This document shows positions 1 to 9,738 of a stretch of DNA of 64,000 bases, piece by piece. The DNA comes from Pseudomonas kuykendallii (GTDB taxonomy: Bacteria > Pseudomonadota > Gammaproteobacteria > Pseudomonadales > Pseudomonadaceae), in the NCBI RefSeq assembly GCF_900106975.1, contig NZ_FNNU01000004.1, forward strand, positions 62,001-126,000, given 5' to 3'. Every line of letters begins with the position of its first letter. The stretch's first letter is position 1. Both the position numbers and the translations under genes were made by a program. Below the pieces are notes generated by a model that was given only the letters and a program-made list of their open reading frames with translations, was not told the DNA's origin and did not search any database.

Positions 1-404
1 GGCTCGCTCTGGCGGCTCTGCCAGGCGGTGATCGCGACATTCGCCACGCGCCGCCCCTGGCGCCAGACCTGGCATTGCGCGTAGGTATCGCGGTAATGCC
101 CGGCACGCAGGTAATCGATGGAGAAATCGATGATCTTCGGCATGTGCGGAATGCCCATGAACATCAGCAGGTGCAGCAGACCGGCCTGCTCCATGAAGCC
201 GGCGATGACCCCGCCGTGAATCGCCGGGAGCGTCGGGTTGCCGATCAGATCCTTGTTCGCCGGCAAACGGAACACCATGTCCTCGCCCATCCGCAGGCAC
301 TCGACGCCGAGCAGCCGCGCGTAAGGAATCAGGGCGATCAGGCCGTCGTAGTCGTTCCTCTCATGGGCGTCGCGCACCTGCTGGTTGAGATCGAGCGCGG
401 TCAT
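1..404 (-). CDS. PaaI-type hotdog thioesterase (3' end cut by window)
   Basis: Reading the minus strand from the ATG at 404-402 gives 134 residues without a stop before the window edge, beginning MTALDLNQQVRDAHERND. The hotdog signature AIHGGVIAGFME (His63-Gly-Gly) is that of the PaaI/YbgC acyl-CoA thioesterase superfamily, which hydrolyses acyl-CoA thioesters in the cytoplasm. The start codon overlaps the stop of the upstream thioesterase (ATGA), so the two are translationally coupled. The substrate is unknown. The real C-terminus lies outside the window, but little should be missing, since the family is about 140-160 residues long. Confidence 0.85.
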   Translation of the reverse strand, partial: MTALDLNQQVRDAHERNDYDGLIALIPYARLLGVECLRMGEDMVFRLPANKDLIGNPTLPAIHGGVIAGFMEQAGLLHLLMFMGIPHMPKIIDFSIDYLRAGHYRDTYAQCQVWRQGRRVANVAITAWQSRQSE

Positions 405-877
405 GCGCCACCGCCCTGGATGTCGCGCGTGACCGGAGCACCCGCGCGGGCGTTCTTGCCCATCCGCATGAAGGTGCCTACGACATGGGCGATCGGCTGC
501 TGCGGATCGTCCTGATAGGCGTAGCCGCGGGTGAAGATGACGTTCTCGGTGACGCGGTAGCACTCGGCGAAGCCGAAGACATCCTTGAGCGGTTCGGCCG
601 GATGCATGTAGTCGATGCGCAGGTCGAGCGTCGGGCAGATCTCGAACTCCGGCAGCACGCAAACCGTCGAAATGCCGCACGTGGTGTCCATCAGGGTGGT
701 GATCGCGCCGCCGTGGATCACGCCTGTTTCAGGGTTGCCTACGATCTGCTGGCTGTACGGCAGGCACAGTGTCAGCCCCTGTGCATTACCGGCATGTACC
801 TGCATGCCGAGCACCTGACAATGGCGCAATGCGGAGAGGAAGCGCGTGGCTTTCTCGACGATGGCGGTTTCACTCAT
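401..877 (-). CDS. PaaI-type hotdog thioesterase
   Basis: A 158-residue protein starting MSETAIVEKATRFL; a 23-codon upstream extension in frame is Gly/Arg-rich and not family-like, and a GGAAA stretch precedes the chosen ATG. Residues about 50-62 carry GVIHGGAITTLMD, the HGG active-site motif of PaaI-like acyl-CoA thioesterases. It is the first gene of a two-gene unit; its TGA overlaps the ATG of the second hotdog gene. The two proteins are only distantly alike, so they could be separate homo-oligomers or, speculatively, a hetero-oligomer. Fold assignment is firm, substrate unknown. Confidence 0.88.
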   Translation of the reverse strand: MSETAIVEKATRFLSALRHCQVLGMQVHAGNAQGLTLCLPYSQQIVGNPETGVIHGGAITTLMDTTCGISTVCVLPEFEICPTLDLRIDYMHPAEPLKDVFGFAECYRVTENVIFTRGYAYQDDPQQPIAHVVGTFMRMGKNARAGAPVTRDIQGGGA

Positions 878-1047
878 ACGACATTTCCGGGTGATTTTTA
901 TGCCGCCGATGATACCCGCTCCACCGCGCGCCAGGCAGCTTAGCAACCCTCGGCGAGAATTTTTGCTCGATAGATAAGGAACTTAGGCGCAAACGTACCG
1001 TTCAAACGGGGTGAGATTTGGAAGGTCACTCTGAGGAGAAATACAAA

Positions 1048-1311
1048 ATGAACAAATCCCTGTCCCTCGCCTTGATTCTGGCGGCCAGCATGGGCCTTGC
1101 AGCCTGCGACAGCGGTTCCGAGAACAAGAAGCAAGATGCTCAGGAACACGCCAACGAAGCTCAGGAGCATGCCAACAAGGCAGCCGAAGAGCAGAGCAAG
1201 GCGGTCGAGGACACCAACGAAGCGAACCAGGAAGCCGCCGAGGAAGCGAAGGACGACGGTCAAACTCCGCCGCCACCTGCCGCCACTCCGGCACCGGAAG
1301 CCAACAAGTAA
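1048..1311 (+). CDS. Small heptad-repeat lipoprotein
   Basis: An 87-residue precursor starting at ATG 1048 with GAGGAG upstream. Residues 1-19 form a lipoprotein signal ending in a lipobox (GLAAC, Cys20). After the cysteine come a charged linker and five consecutive seven-residue units beginning with Ala (AQEHANE, AQEHANK, AAEEQSK, AVEDTNE, ANQEAAE), then a Pro/Ala-rich tail ending in Lys. This resembles the layout of Lpp/OprI-type envelope lipoproteins (coiled coil plus C-terminal lysine), but it is not OprI itself. Position 2 after Cys is Asp, which in enterobacteria signals inner-membrane retention; in Pseudomonas the rule is less strict. Function unknown. Confidence 0.8.
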   Translation: MNKSLSLALILAASMGLAACDSGSENKKQDAQEHANEAQEHANKAAEEQSKAVEDTNEANQEAAEEAKDDGQTPPPPAATPAPEANK

Positions 1312-1340
1312 GATCGTATCGCGACCTTACCGTAGGCATG

Positions 1341-1374
1341 AAAAAGGCCCGCCAAAAGCGGGCCTTTTCTTTTG
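1341..1374. terminator. Bidirectional intrinsic terminator
   Basis: Stem AAAAGGCCCGC / GCGGGCCTTTT with loop CAAAA and T-rich flanks on both strands. It lies between the lipoprotein gene (plus) and the MAPEG gene (minus) and can serve both. Confidence 0.85.
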
Positions 1375-1388
1375 TCGGGAAAAAGCGC

Positions 1389-1778
1389 TCAGAGCGTCGG
1401 CGTGAGCATCAGCAACAGGCAGCAAGCGAGGCCGACGAACCACACCAGGCTGCGCTGCCAGGTCAGCCCGATGTAGTAAAACCACAGATAGACGAGGCGG
1501 CTGATCACGAAGATGACCGCCAGTGCGTCGACCAGCCAGCCGTGGGTCTGCGTGGTATGCGCCATCAGCACGCCGGCAAGGAACAGCGGGAAGATCTCGA
1601 TGCTGTTGAGGTGGGCGGCCAGGGCCCGCGCGCCGGCGCCCGTCAGGTTAGCCTGCTGCGCGCGCGGATGGCGGTTATCGTAGCCGCCGTTTTCGGCGTT
1701 CATTGCCTTGGCCACCGGCAGCTTGGCGAGGTAGATCAGCAAAGCGGCGATGAATACACACCAGAAAGGTACGCTCAT
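1389..1778 (-). CDS. MAPEG family membrane protein
   Basis: A 129-residue integral membrane protein with about four hydrophobic helices. The stretch RALAAHLNSIEIFPLFLAGV matches the MAPEG family (membrane-associated proteins in eicosanoid and glutathione metabolism), as does the overall length. Bacterial members of this COG3686-like branch have no established substrate. Its ATG overlaps the stop of the DUF599 gene by four bases (ATGA), so the pair is one transcription unit in the inner membrane. Confidence 0.8.
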   Translation of the reverse strand: MSVPFWCVFIAALLIYLAKLPVAKAMNAENGGYDNRHPRAQQANLTGAGARALAAHLNSIEIFPLFLAGVLMAHTTQTHGWLVDALAVIFVISRLVYLWFYYIGLTWQRSLVWFVGLACCLLLMLTPTL

Positions 1779-2509
1779 TCATTTTTCTCCTTGGGCGGCT
1801 CTGCCGCGTGAGTGGGGGTGTAGACCATGACCTTCAATACATCGGAGTGGAACTCGCGGCGGTAGAGAACGAGCACCACCCCCGCGGTGACCAGCATGAA
1901 CAACCACGGATGGATGAACCAGCCGAGCATCGCCATACCGAAATAATAGGCCCGCAGGCCGAAGTTGAACTGGTTGGCCGCCATGGAGATCACCCGCGCC
2001 GCGCGCTCGGCGAAGGATTTGCGCTCCAGCTCGTTGACGTGCCGCTCCCCCACCATCGGCGCGGAACCGACCAGCGTCGAGGCGAAGTTGTACTGGCGCA
2101 TGCACCAGCTGAACGTGAAGAAGGCGTAGACGAAGACCACCGCCAGGCCAAGCAGCTTCAGCTCGGACAGCGGACGGGTAGCGTCCTTGACGAACGGCAG
2201 GTCGGCCAGCAGCGACACCGCACGGTCGCTCGAGCCGAGCACGGTAAGCACACCCGCGAGAATGATCAGCGTGCTGGAGGCGAAGAAGGAGGCGTTGCGC
2301 TCCAGGTTGCCGATCACGTTGGCATCGGCGATCCGGTTCTCGCGCAGCAGCATGCGGCGCATCCAGTCTTCCCGGTACAGGTGCAGCACGCTGGCGAGGC
2401 AGGCGGTATCGCGCCCTTTCCAGCTGGCGTAGAGCGTGTAGCCGATCCAGCAGAAAATGAACCAGCACAGGGCCAGCAGATCGGGCAGATAAGCGGTGGG
2501 CACGAACAT
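1775..2509 (-). CDS. DUF599 domain membrane protein
   Basis: A 244-residue protein preceded by a near-perfect ribosome binding site (AAGGAGGT, then ATG at 2509). It has an N-terminal helix at residues about 8-28, a cytoplasmic DWMRRMLLRENRIADANVIGNLERNASF-like region typical of DUF599 (COG3821), then three or so further helices. The family is widespread and uncharacterised. It is first in a two-gene unit with the MAPEG protein, and this association suggests a shared membrane role. Function not known. Confidence 0.8.
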   Translation of the reverse strand: MFVPTAYLPDLLALCWFIFCWIGYTLYASWKGRDTACLASVLHLYREDWMRRMLLRENRIADANVIGNLERNASFFASSTLIILAGVLTVLGSSDRAVSLLADLPFVKDATRPLSELKLLGLAVVFVYAFFTFSWCMRQYNFASTLVGSAPMVGERHVNELERKSFAERAARVISMAANQFNFGLRAYYFGMAMLGWFIHPWLFMLVTAGVVLVLYRREFHSDVLKVMVYTPTHAAEPPKEKNE

Positions 2510-2602
2510 GGGACCTCCTTGTGAGCCGGCGCGATTATAGCCAGCCAGCCACTGCGAGCGCCCGACATAAAGCGCCCACCCCGACGCCTCCCATCCGCCA
2601 AT

Positions 2603-4564
2603 TCAGACCTGGAACTGCTCGATCAATTGAACCAGCTGACCTTCCAGCAGGTGGATCTCCTGCGCCGAACGCCGCGTGCGCTCGACGGTATCCGAGGTCT
2701 GGGCGGTGATCTGGTTGGCCCGCAGAACGCTATTGCCCACCATGTCGGCGACGCTCGCCTGCTCATGGGCCGCGGTCGCCATCGCCTGGATGTTCTCGTC
2801 GATCGCATCCACCGCGACGGTGATTCCGCCGAGCGATTCGCTGGTCTGCTCGGCACGCTCGCGGGCATGACCTACCGCCTGCTGGCTATCGCTCATCATC
2901 TCGATGGAGGACGCCGTGCGTCGCTGCAGGGTCTGGATGATCTCCTGAATCTCCTCGGTGGACTGTTGCGTGCGCTGGGCCAGCGAGCGCACCTCGTCCG
3001 CCACCACGGCGAAGCCGCGGCCCATTTCGCCCGCCCGCGCCGCCTCGATGGCGGCGTTCAACGCCAGCAGGTTCGTCTGCTCGGCGATCCCGCCGATCAC
3101 CCCCAGCACCGAACCGATACGCCCGCTGTCCTCGCGCAGCGACTCGATCACCGTCGCCAGACTGTCGACCTTGCCGGACAGAACCAGCATGGCCTCCTGA
3201 TTCGCCCGGACCCGTGCCAGGCCGACACCCGCGGCCGTGCGTGCATCCTGCGACAGCGCCTGGCCGGCGCGCGCATTGCCGGACATCTCCTGCGCACTCG
3301 CTGCCATCTCCACCATCGCCGAGGCGATCTGGTCGCTTTCCTCGCGCTGCTGCTGCACGTCGCGATGCGCGCGCTCGGCGGATTCCTGCAGGTCTTCGGC
3401 GGACTTCTGCAGGGTGTGCGAGGCGCTGGAAACCTCGGCCACGGTGCGCCTGATCTTCTCCACGAAACGGTTGAAGTTCTGCGCCAGCTGGCCAATGTCG
3501 TCCTGCCCCTGGACCGGCAGGCGCCGGGTCAGATCGCCCTGACCGGCTGCCATGTCCTCGAGCATCAGGTTGATCCGCGCCAGCGGGCGCACCAGCGCCG
3601 CGCCGACAGCGTAAGCCGTGAGCCCGGCCACCAGCAGCGCCGCCAGCACCAGCCCCCAGAACAGCAGGTTGGCACGCGCCACGGTGCTGTCGGCGTCTGC
3701 CGCCGCGGCATCCATCGACTGCATGATGCTTCGCTGCAACTGGCTGGCGAGGTCGGCGATCTGCGGGTCGATGGCATCCATCTTCTGCAGTGTCGCGTTG
3801 CGCGCGCCCACCAGTTGCACGGCCTTGTCCGCTGCGGCCTTGTACAGCTCAAGGCTCTGCAACGCGCCGTTCAGTTTGTCCTGGGTACTCTGACTGCTGG
3901 TTCGGTCGCGCAGAACGCTCATGGTGCTCTGCGCGTTGCCCAGTTCGGTCTGGAACGACTTAACCTGATCGGGCTGGTTCTCCTGCAGGAACTGGTAGAG
4001 GTACTGGCTTCCCAGCAGCAGATGGCGCATCGCTGCGCTGGAATAGAACACCGCGTCGAGGTTGAAGTCCTGCTGGGCGTTTTCCAGGATCGAGCTGAGA
4101 ACCTTCTCGATCGCCGGGCCTTGCCGGCCGAGTTCGCCGCTGATCAGCTTCTGGTGTTCCTGGCTGAGCGGCACCAGTGATTCGCGGAACAACTGGCTGT
4201 ACTGCGCATGCAGCCTCTCCATGGAGGCCAGCAGTTGCATGCGCTGCGGATCCCTCAGGTGCGCGCTGGTCTGCTCCAGGGCAGCGCCGAGATGGCGGTC
4301 CAGTTCGAGAAACTCCTGCTCGGTCGCCTGATCGCCGCTACGCGCGTAGTGCCGCACGCTCAACTGCAGCCGCGCCATGCTGTCGGCGACCTTGGCGACC
4401 CGGTCCATTCCCGGCCCGAGGTTCTGGGTGACCACCTCTACGCGGCTGGCGATGCTGCGCAGCGACAACGACGAAACGACGCCGAGCGCTATGAGCAACA
4501 GACAGAGCATCGCGGGAACCACGGCCATTTTCAGTGCTATACGCAGGTTGGCGAACCACTGCAT
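2603..4564 (-). CDS. Methyl-accepting chemotaxis protein
   Basis: A 653-residue transmembrane chemoreceptor. I chose ATG 4564 ([15 protein letters not shown]) because GAGGAAAC precedes it and the 40-residue in-frame extension lies upstream of the promoter described below. TM1 spans about 10-32, followed by a large helical periplasmic sensor of about 265 residues, TM2 about 300-322, a HAMP domain ([21 protein letters not shown]), then the methylation helices and the conserved signalling hairpin ([20 protein letters not shown]). No C-terminal CheR-binding pentapeptide is visible; it ends LIEQFQV. The periplasmic region looks like a four-helix-bundle type without a calcium-channel (Cache) fold, so the ligand cannot be guessed. 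Confidence 0.93.
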   Translation of the reverse strand: MQWFANLRIALKMAVVPAMLCLLLIALGVVSSLSLRSIASRVEVVTQNLGPGMDRVAKVADSMARLQLSVRHYARSGDQATEQEFLELDRHLGAALEQTSAHLRDPQRMQLLASMERLHAQYSQLFRESLVPLSQEHQKLISGELGRQGPAIEKVLSSILENAQQDFNLDAVFYSSAAMRHLLLGSQYLYQFLQENQPDQVKSFQTELGNAQSTMSVLRDRTSSQSTQDKLNGALQSLELYKAAADKAVQLVGARNATLQKMDAIDPQIADLASQLQRSIMQSMDAAAADADSTVARANLLFWGLVLAALLVAGLTAYAVGAALVRPLARINLMLEDMAAGQGDLTRRLPVQGQDDIGQLAQNFNRFVEKIRRTVAEVSSASHTLQKSAEDLQESAERAHRDVQQQREESDQIASAMVEMAASAQEMSGNARAGQALSQDARTAAGVGLARVRANQEAMLVLSGKVDSLATVIESLREDSGRIGSVLGVIGGIAEQTNLLALNAAIEAARAGEMGRGFAVVADEVRSLAQRTQQSTEEIQEIIQTLQRRTASSIEMMSDSQQAVGHARERAEQTSESLGGITVAVDAIDENIQAMATAAHEQASVADMVGNSVLRANQITAQTSDTVERTRRSAQEIHLLEGQLVQLIEQFQV

Positions 4565-4620
4565 GGAACGGTTTCCTCGGTTACATGAGCCAGCGCGGAC
4601 AGCGTGCGGGCGATAACGAC

Positions 4621-4647
4621 TTATCGACCGCTCTGCCTCAGGCTTGA
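4621..4647 (-). promoter_or_regulatory. Sigma-28 (FliA)-type promoter for the chemoreceptor
   Basis: On the minus strand TCAAGCCT, 11 bases, GTCGATAA match the flagellar sigma-28 pattern (TAAAGTTT-N11-GCCGATAA; Pseudomonas sites often begin TCAAG). The predicted transcript starts about 45-50 bases before the ATG at 4564. Flagellar-regulon control fits a chemoreceptor gene. Confidence 0.6.
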
Positions 4648-4673
4648 GCGCTGGATTTCGTAAGGCGGAAAAG

Positions 4674-4704
4674 AAAAAGGCCACCCGAAGGTGGCCTTTT
4701 TCAC
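4674..4704 (-). terminator. Intrinsic terminator after sucCD
   Basis: AAAAAGGCCACC / GGTGGCCTTTTT with a four-base loop, just beyond the sucD stop on the minus strand. It would end the suc transcript and separate it from the chemoreceptor gene. Confidence 0.85.
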
Positions 4705-4716
4705 ATCAAGTCAGCC

Positions 4717-5603
4717 TCAGGCTTTCTTGACTTCCCAACCGGTCAGCTCGGCCAGGGCCTTGCCGATGTCGGCCAGCGAACGAACGGTTTTCACACCGGC
4801 GTCCTGCAGCGCAGCGAACTTCTCGTCCGCAGTGCCTTTACCGCCGGAGATGATGGCACCGGCGTGGCCCATACGCTTGCCTGCCGGAGCAGTCACGCCA
4901 GCGATGTAGGACACCACCGGCTTGGTCACGTTGGCCTTGATGAAGGCAGCGGCTTCTTCCTCGGCGGAACCACCGATCTCGCCGATCATGACGATCGCTT
5001 CGGTCTTCGGATCAGCCTGGAACAGCTTGAGGATATCGATGAAGTTCGAGCCCGGAATCGGGTCGCCACCGATGCCTACGCAGGTCGACTGGCCGAAGCC
5101 GGCGTCGGTGGTCTGCTTGACGGCTTCGTAGGTCAGGGTGCCGGAACGCGACACGATGCCCACTTTGCCCGGCAGGTGGATGTGACCCGGCATGATGCCG
5201 ATCTTGCACTCGCCAGGAGTGATGACGCCCGGGCAGTTCGGCCCGATCAGGGTCACGCCCAGCTCGTCGCACTTGACCTTGGCTTCCAGCATGTCGATGG
5301 TCGCGATGCCTTCGGTGATGCAGACGATCAGCTTGATGCCGCCGAATGCCGCTTCCAGGATCGAGTCCTTGCAGAACGGAGCCGGAACGTAGATCACCGA
5401 AGCGGTAGCGCCGGTGGTCTCGACGGCTTCCTTGACGGTGTTGAACACCGGCAGGCCCAGGTGCGTGGTGCCACCCTTGCCCGGAGTCACGCCGCCAACC
5501 ATCTGGGTGCCGTAGGCGATCGCCTGTTCGGAGTGGAAAGTCCCCTGCGAACCGGTGAAGCCCTGGCAGATGACTTTGGTGTCTTTATTGATCAGGACGC
5601 TCA

Positions 5604-5604
<1 letters not shown>
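4717..5604 (-). CDS. sucD: Succinyl-CoA synthetase alpha subunit
   Basis: A 295-residue protein, the usual length for SucD. With SucC it interconverts succinyl-CoA and succinate, making ATP/GTP in the TCA cycle. The N-terminal CoA-binding Rossmann domain ([24 protein letters not shown]) is followed by the ligase domain; the phosphorylated active-site histidine lies in the conserved [13 protein letters not shown]-like stretch near the C-terminus ([15 protein letters not shown]). Its ATG overlaps the sucC stop by one base (TAATG), with a GGAGGG site inside sucC, so translation is coupled. It is the last gene of the TCA block and is followed by a terminator. Confidence 0.98.
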
Positions 5605-6770
<1,166 letters not shown>

Positions 6771-6923
6771 GCTTATCTACCGTCTTCGTTAGGTATTGCG
6801 CATTCGGCGCTGCGTTAGTGCTGCCGCGCCACCTGTGACTGCCCTTTTGAGGAAACAGTCCGATGGGCATTCCGCGGCAAGCCTGGTGGCAGGATACGGG
6901 CAACCCATCGTGGTTCTGATCGC

Positions 6924-8384
<1,461 letters not shown>

Positions 8385-8396
8385 TCAAGCGGCGAA

Positions 8397-8430
8397 CCGC
8401 CAGCGGATCCTGTTAAGGCTCGGCTGGCGG
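8397..8430 (-). promoter_or_regulatory. Intercistronic hairpin between sucB and lpdG
   Basis: Perfect 8-bp inverted repeat CCGCCAGC / GCTGGCGG separated by 18 bases in the 84-bp sucB-lpdG gap. It has no T-run, so it is unlikely to terminate; an RNA-processing or 3'-end-protecting role is possible. Function inferred only. Confidence 0.4.
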
Positions 8431-8444
8431 ACAGCGGCCGTGGG

Positions 8445-9674
8445 TTAGATGTCCAGCAGCAGGCGCGCAGGATCTTCCAGCAGGTTCTTGATGGTCACCA
8501 GGAAGCTGACCGCTTCCTTGCCGTCGATCAGGCGGTGATCGTAGGACAGCGCCAGGTACATCATCGGACGGATGACGACCTGACCGTTGACGGCCATCGG
8601 ACGCTGAAGAATGTTGTGCATACCGAGGATCGCGGCCTGCGGCGGGTTGACGATCGGAGTCGACATCATCGAACCGAAGGTGCCGCCGTTGGTGATGGTG
8701 AAGGTGCCCCCGGTCATCTCGTCGATCGACAGCTTGCCGTCACGGGCCTTCTTGCCGAAGGTGGCGATGCCGCTCTCGACTTCGGCCAGGTTCATCAGTT
8801 CGGCGTTACGCAGTACCGGAACCACCAGACCGCGGTCGCTGGAGACGGCGACGCCGATATCCTGATAGCCGTGGTAGACGATGTCGGTGCCGTCGATCGA
8901 GGCGTTGACCGCCGGGAAGCGCTTCAGCGCTTCTACCGAGGCCTTGACGAAGAACGACATGAAGCCCAGGCGCACACCGTTGTGGGTCTTCTCGAAGAGG
9001 TCCTTGTACTTGGAGCGCAGGGCCATCACTTCGGTCATGTCGACTTCGTTGAAGGTAGTCAGCATGGCCATCGAGGACTGTGCCTCGACCAGACGCTCGG
9101 CGACCTTGGCGCGCAGGCGGGTCATCGGAACACGCTTCTCGACGCGCTCGCCGGCAGCGAAGATCGGCGCCTCGGCGGCTGGAGCCGACGGTTTGGCGGC
9201 TGCAGCGGGAGCGCTCTTCTTGGCTTCGATGGCGGCGACGACGTCTTCCTTGGTCACACGGCCGCCCTTGCCAGAGCCTTTGACACTGTTCGGATCGATG
9301 CCGTTTTCTTCAGCCAGCTTGCGCGCGGCAGGCGCCAGCATCGGCTCCTCACCAGCGGCGGCGGCAGGCGCTGCAGCTTGCGCCGGAGCGGCGGCAGGGG
9401 CAGCAGCGGCAGGAGCCGGAGCAGCCGCACCAGCACTACCTTCGGTCAGACGGCCGAGCAGTTCGCCGCTGAGCACGGTATCGCCTTCGTTCTTGACGAT
9501 TTCGGCAACCACGCCATCCGCTTCGGCGAGGACTTCCATCACCACCTTGTCGGTTTCGATATCAACGATCAGCTCGTCACGTTTGACGGCGTCACCCGGC
9601 TTCTTGTGCCAGGTAGCGACGGTGCCGTCGGCGACCGATTCCGGGAAAGAGGGGGCTTTGATCTCGATAGCCAT
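8445..9674 (-). CDS. sucB: 2-oxoglutarate dehydrogenase E2, dihydrolipoyl succinyltransferase
   Basis: A 409-residue acyltransferase, the usual size. It has one N-terminal lipoyl domain (lipoyl lysine in [11 protein letters not shown]), an Ala/Pro-rich flexible linker, the peripheral subunit-binding domain ([22 protein letters not shown]), and a C-terminal catalytic domain with the active-site [12 protein letters not shown] motif. It transfers succinyl groups from the E1-bound intermediate to CoA and forms the complex core. It lies between sucA and lpdG and is co-transcribed with them. Confidence 0.98.
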   Translation of the reverse strand: MAIEIKAPSFPESVADGTVATWHKKPGDAVKRDELIVDIETDKVVMEVLAEADGVVAEIVKNEGDTVLSGELLGRLTEGSAGAAAPAPAAAAPAAAPAQAAAPAAAAGEEPMLAPAARKLAEENGIDPNSVKGSGKGGRVTKEDVVAAIEAKKSAPAAAAKPSAPAAEAPIFAAGERVEKRVPMTRLRAKVAERLVEAQSSMAMLTTFNEVDMTEVMALRSKYKDLFEKTHNGVRLGFMSFFVKASVEALKRFPAVNASIDGTDIVYHGYQDIGVAVSSDRGLVVPVLRNAELMNLAEVESGIATFGKKARDGKLSIDEMTGGTFTITNGGTFGSMMSTPIVNPPQAAILGMHNILQRPMAVNGQVVIRPMMYLALSYDHRLIDGKEAVSFLVTIKNLLEDPARLLLDI

Positions 9675-9738
9675 TATCAGGGTTCCTATTGATTCGGTTT
9701 CTTCTGGAGGCGGCTATGGCCGCCTCGGCACGAAGGCG

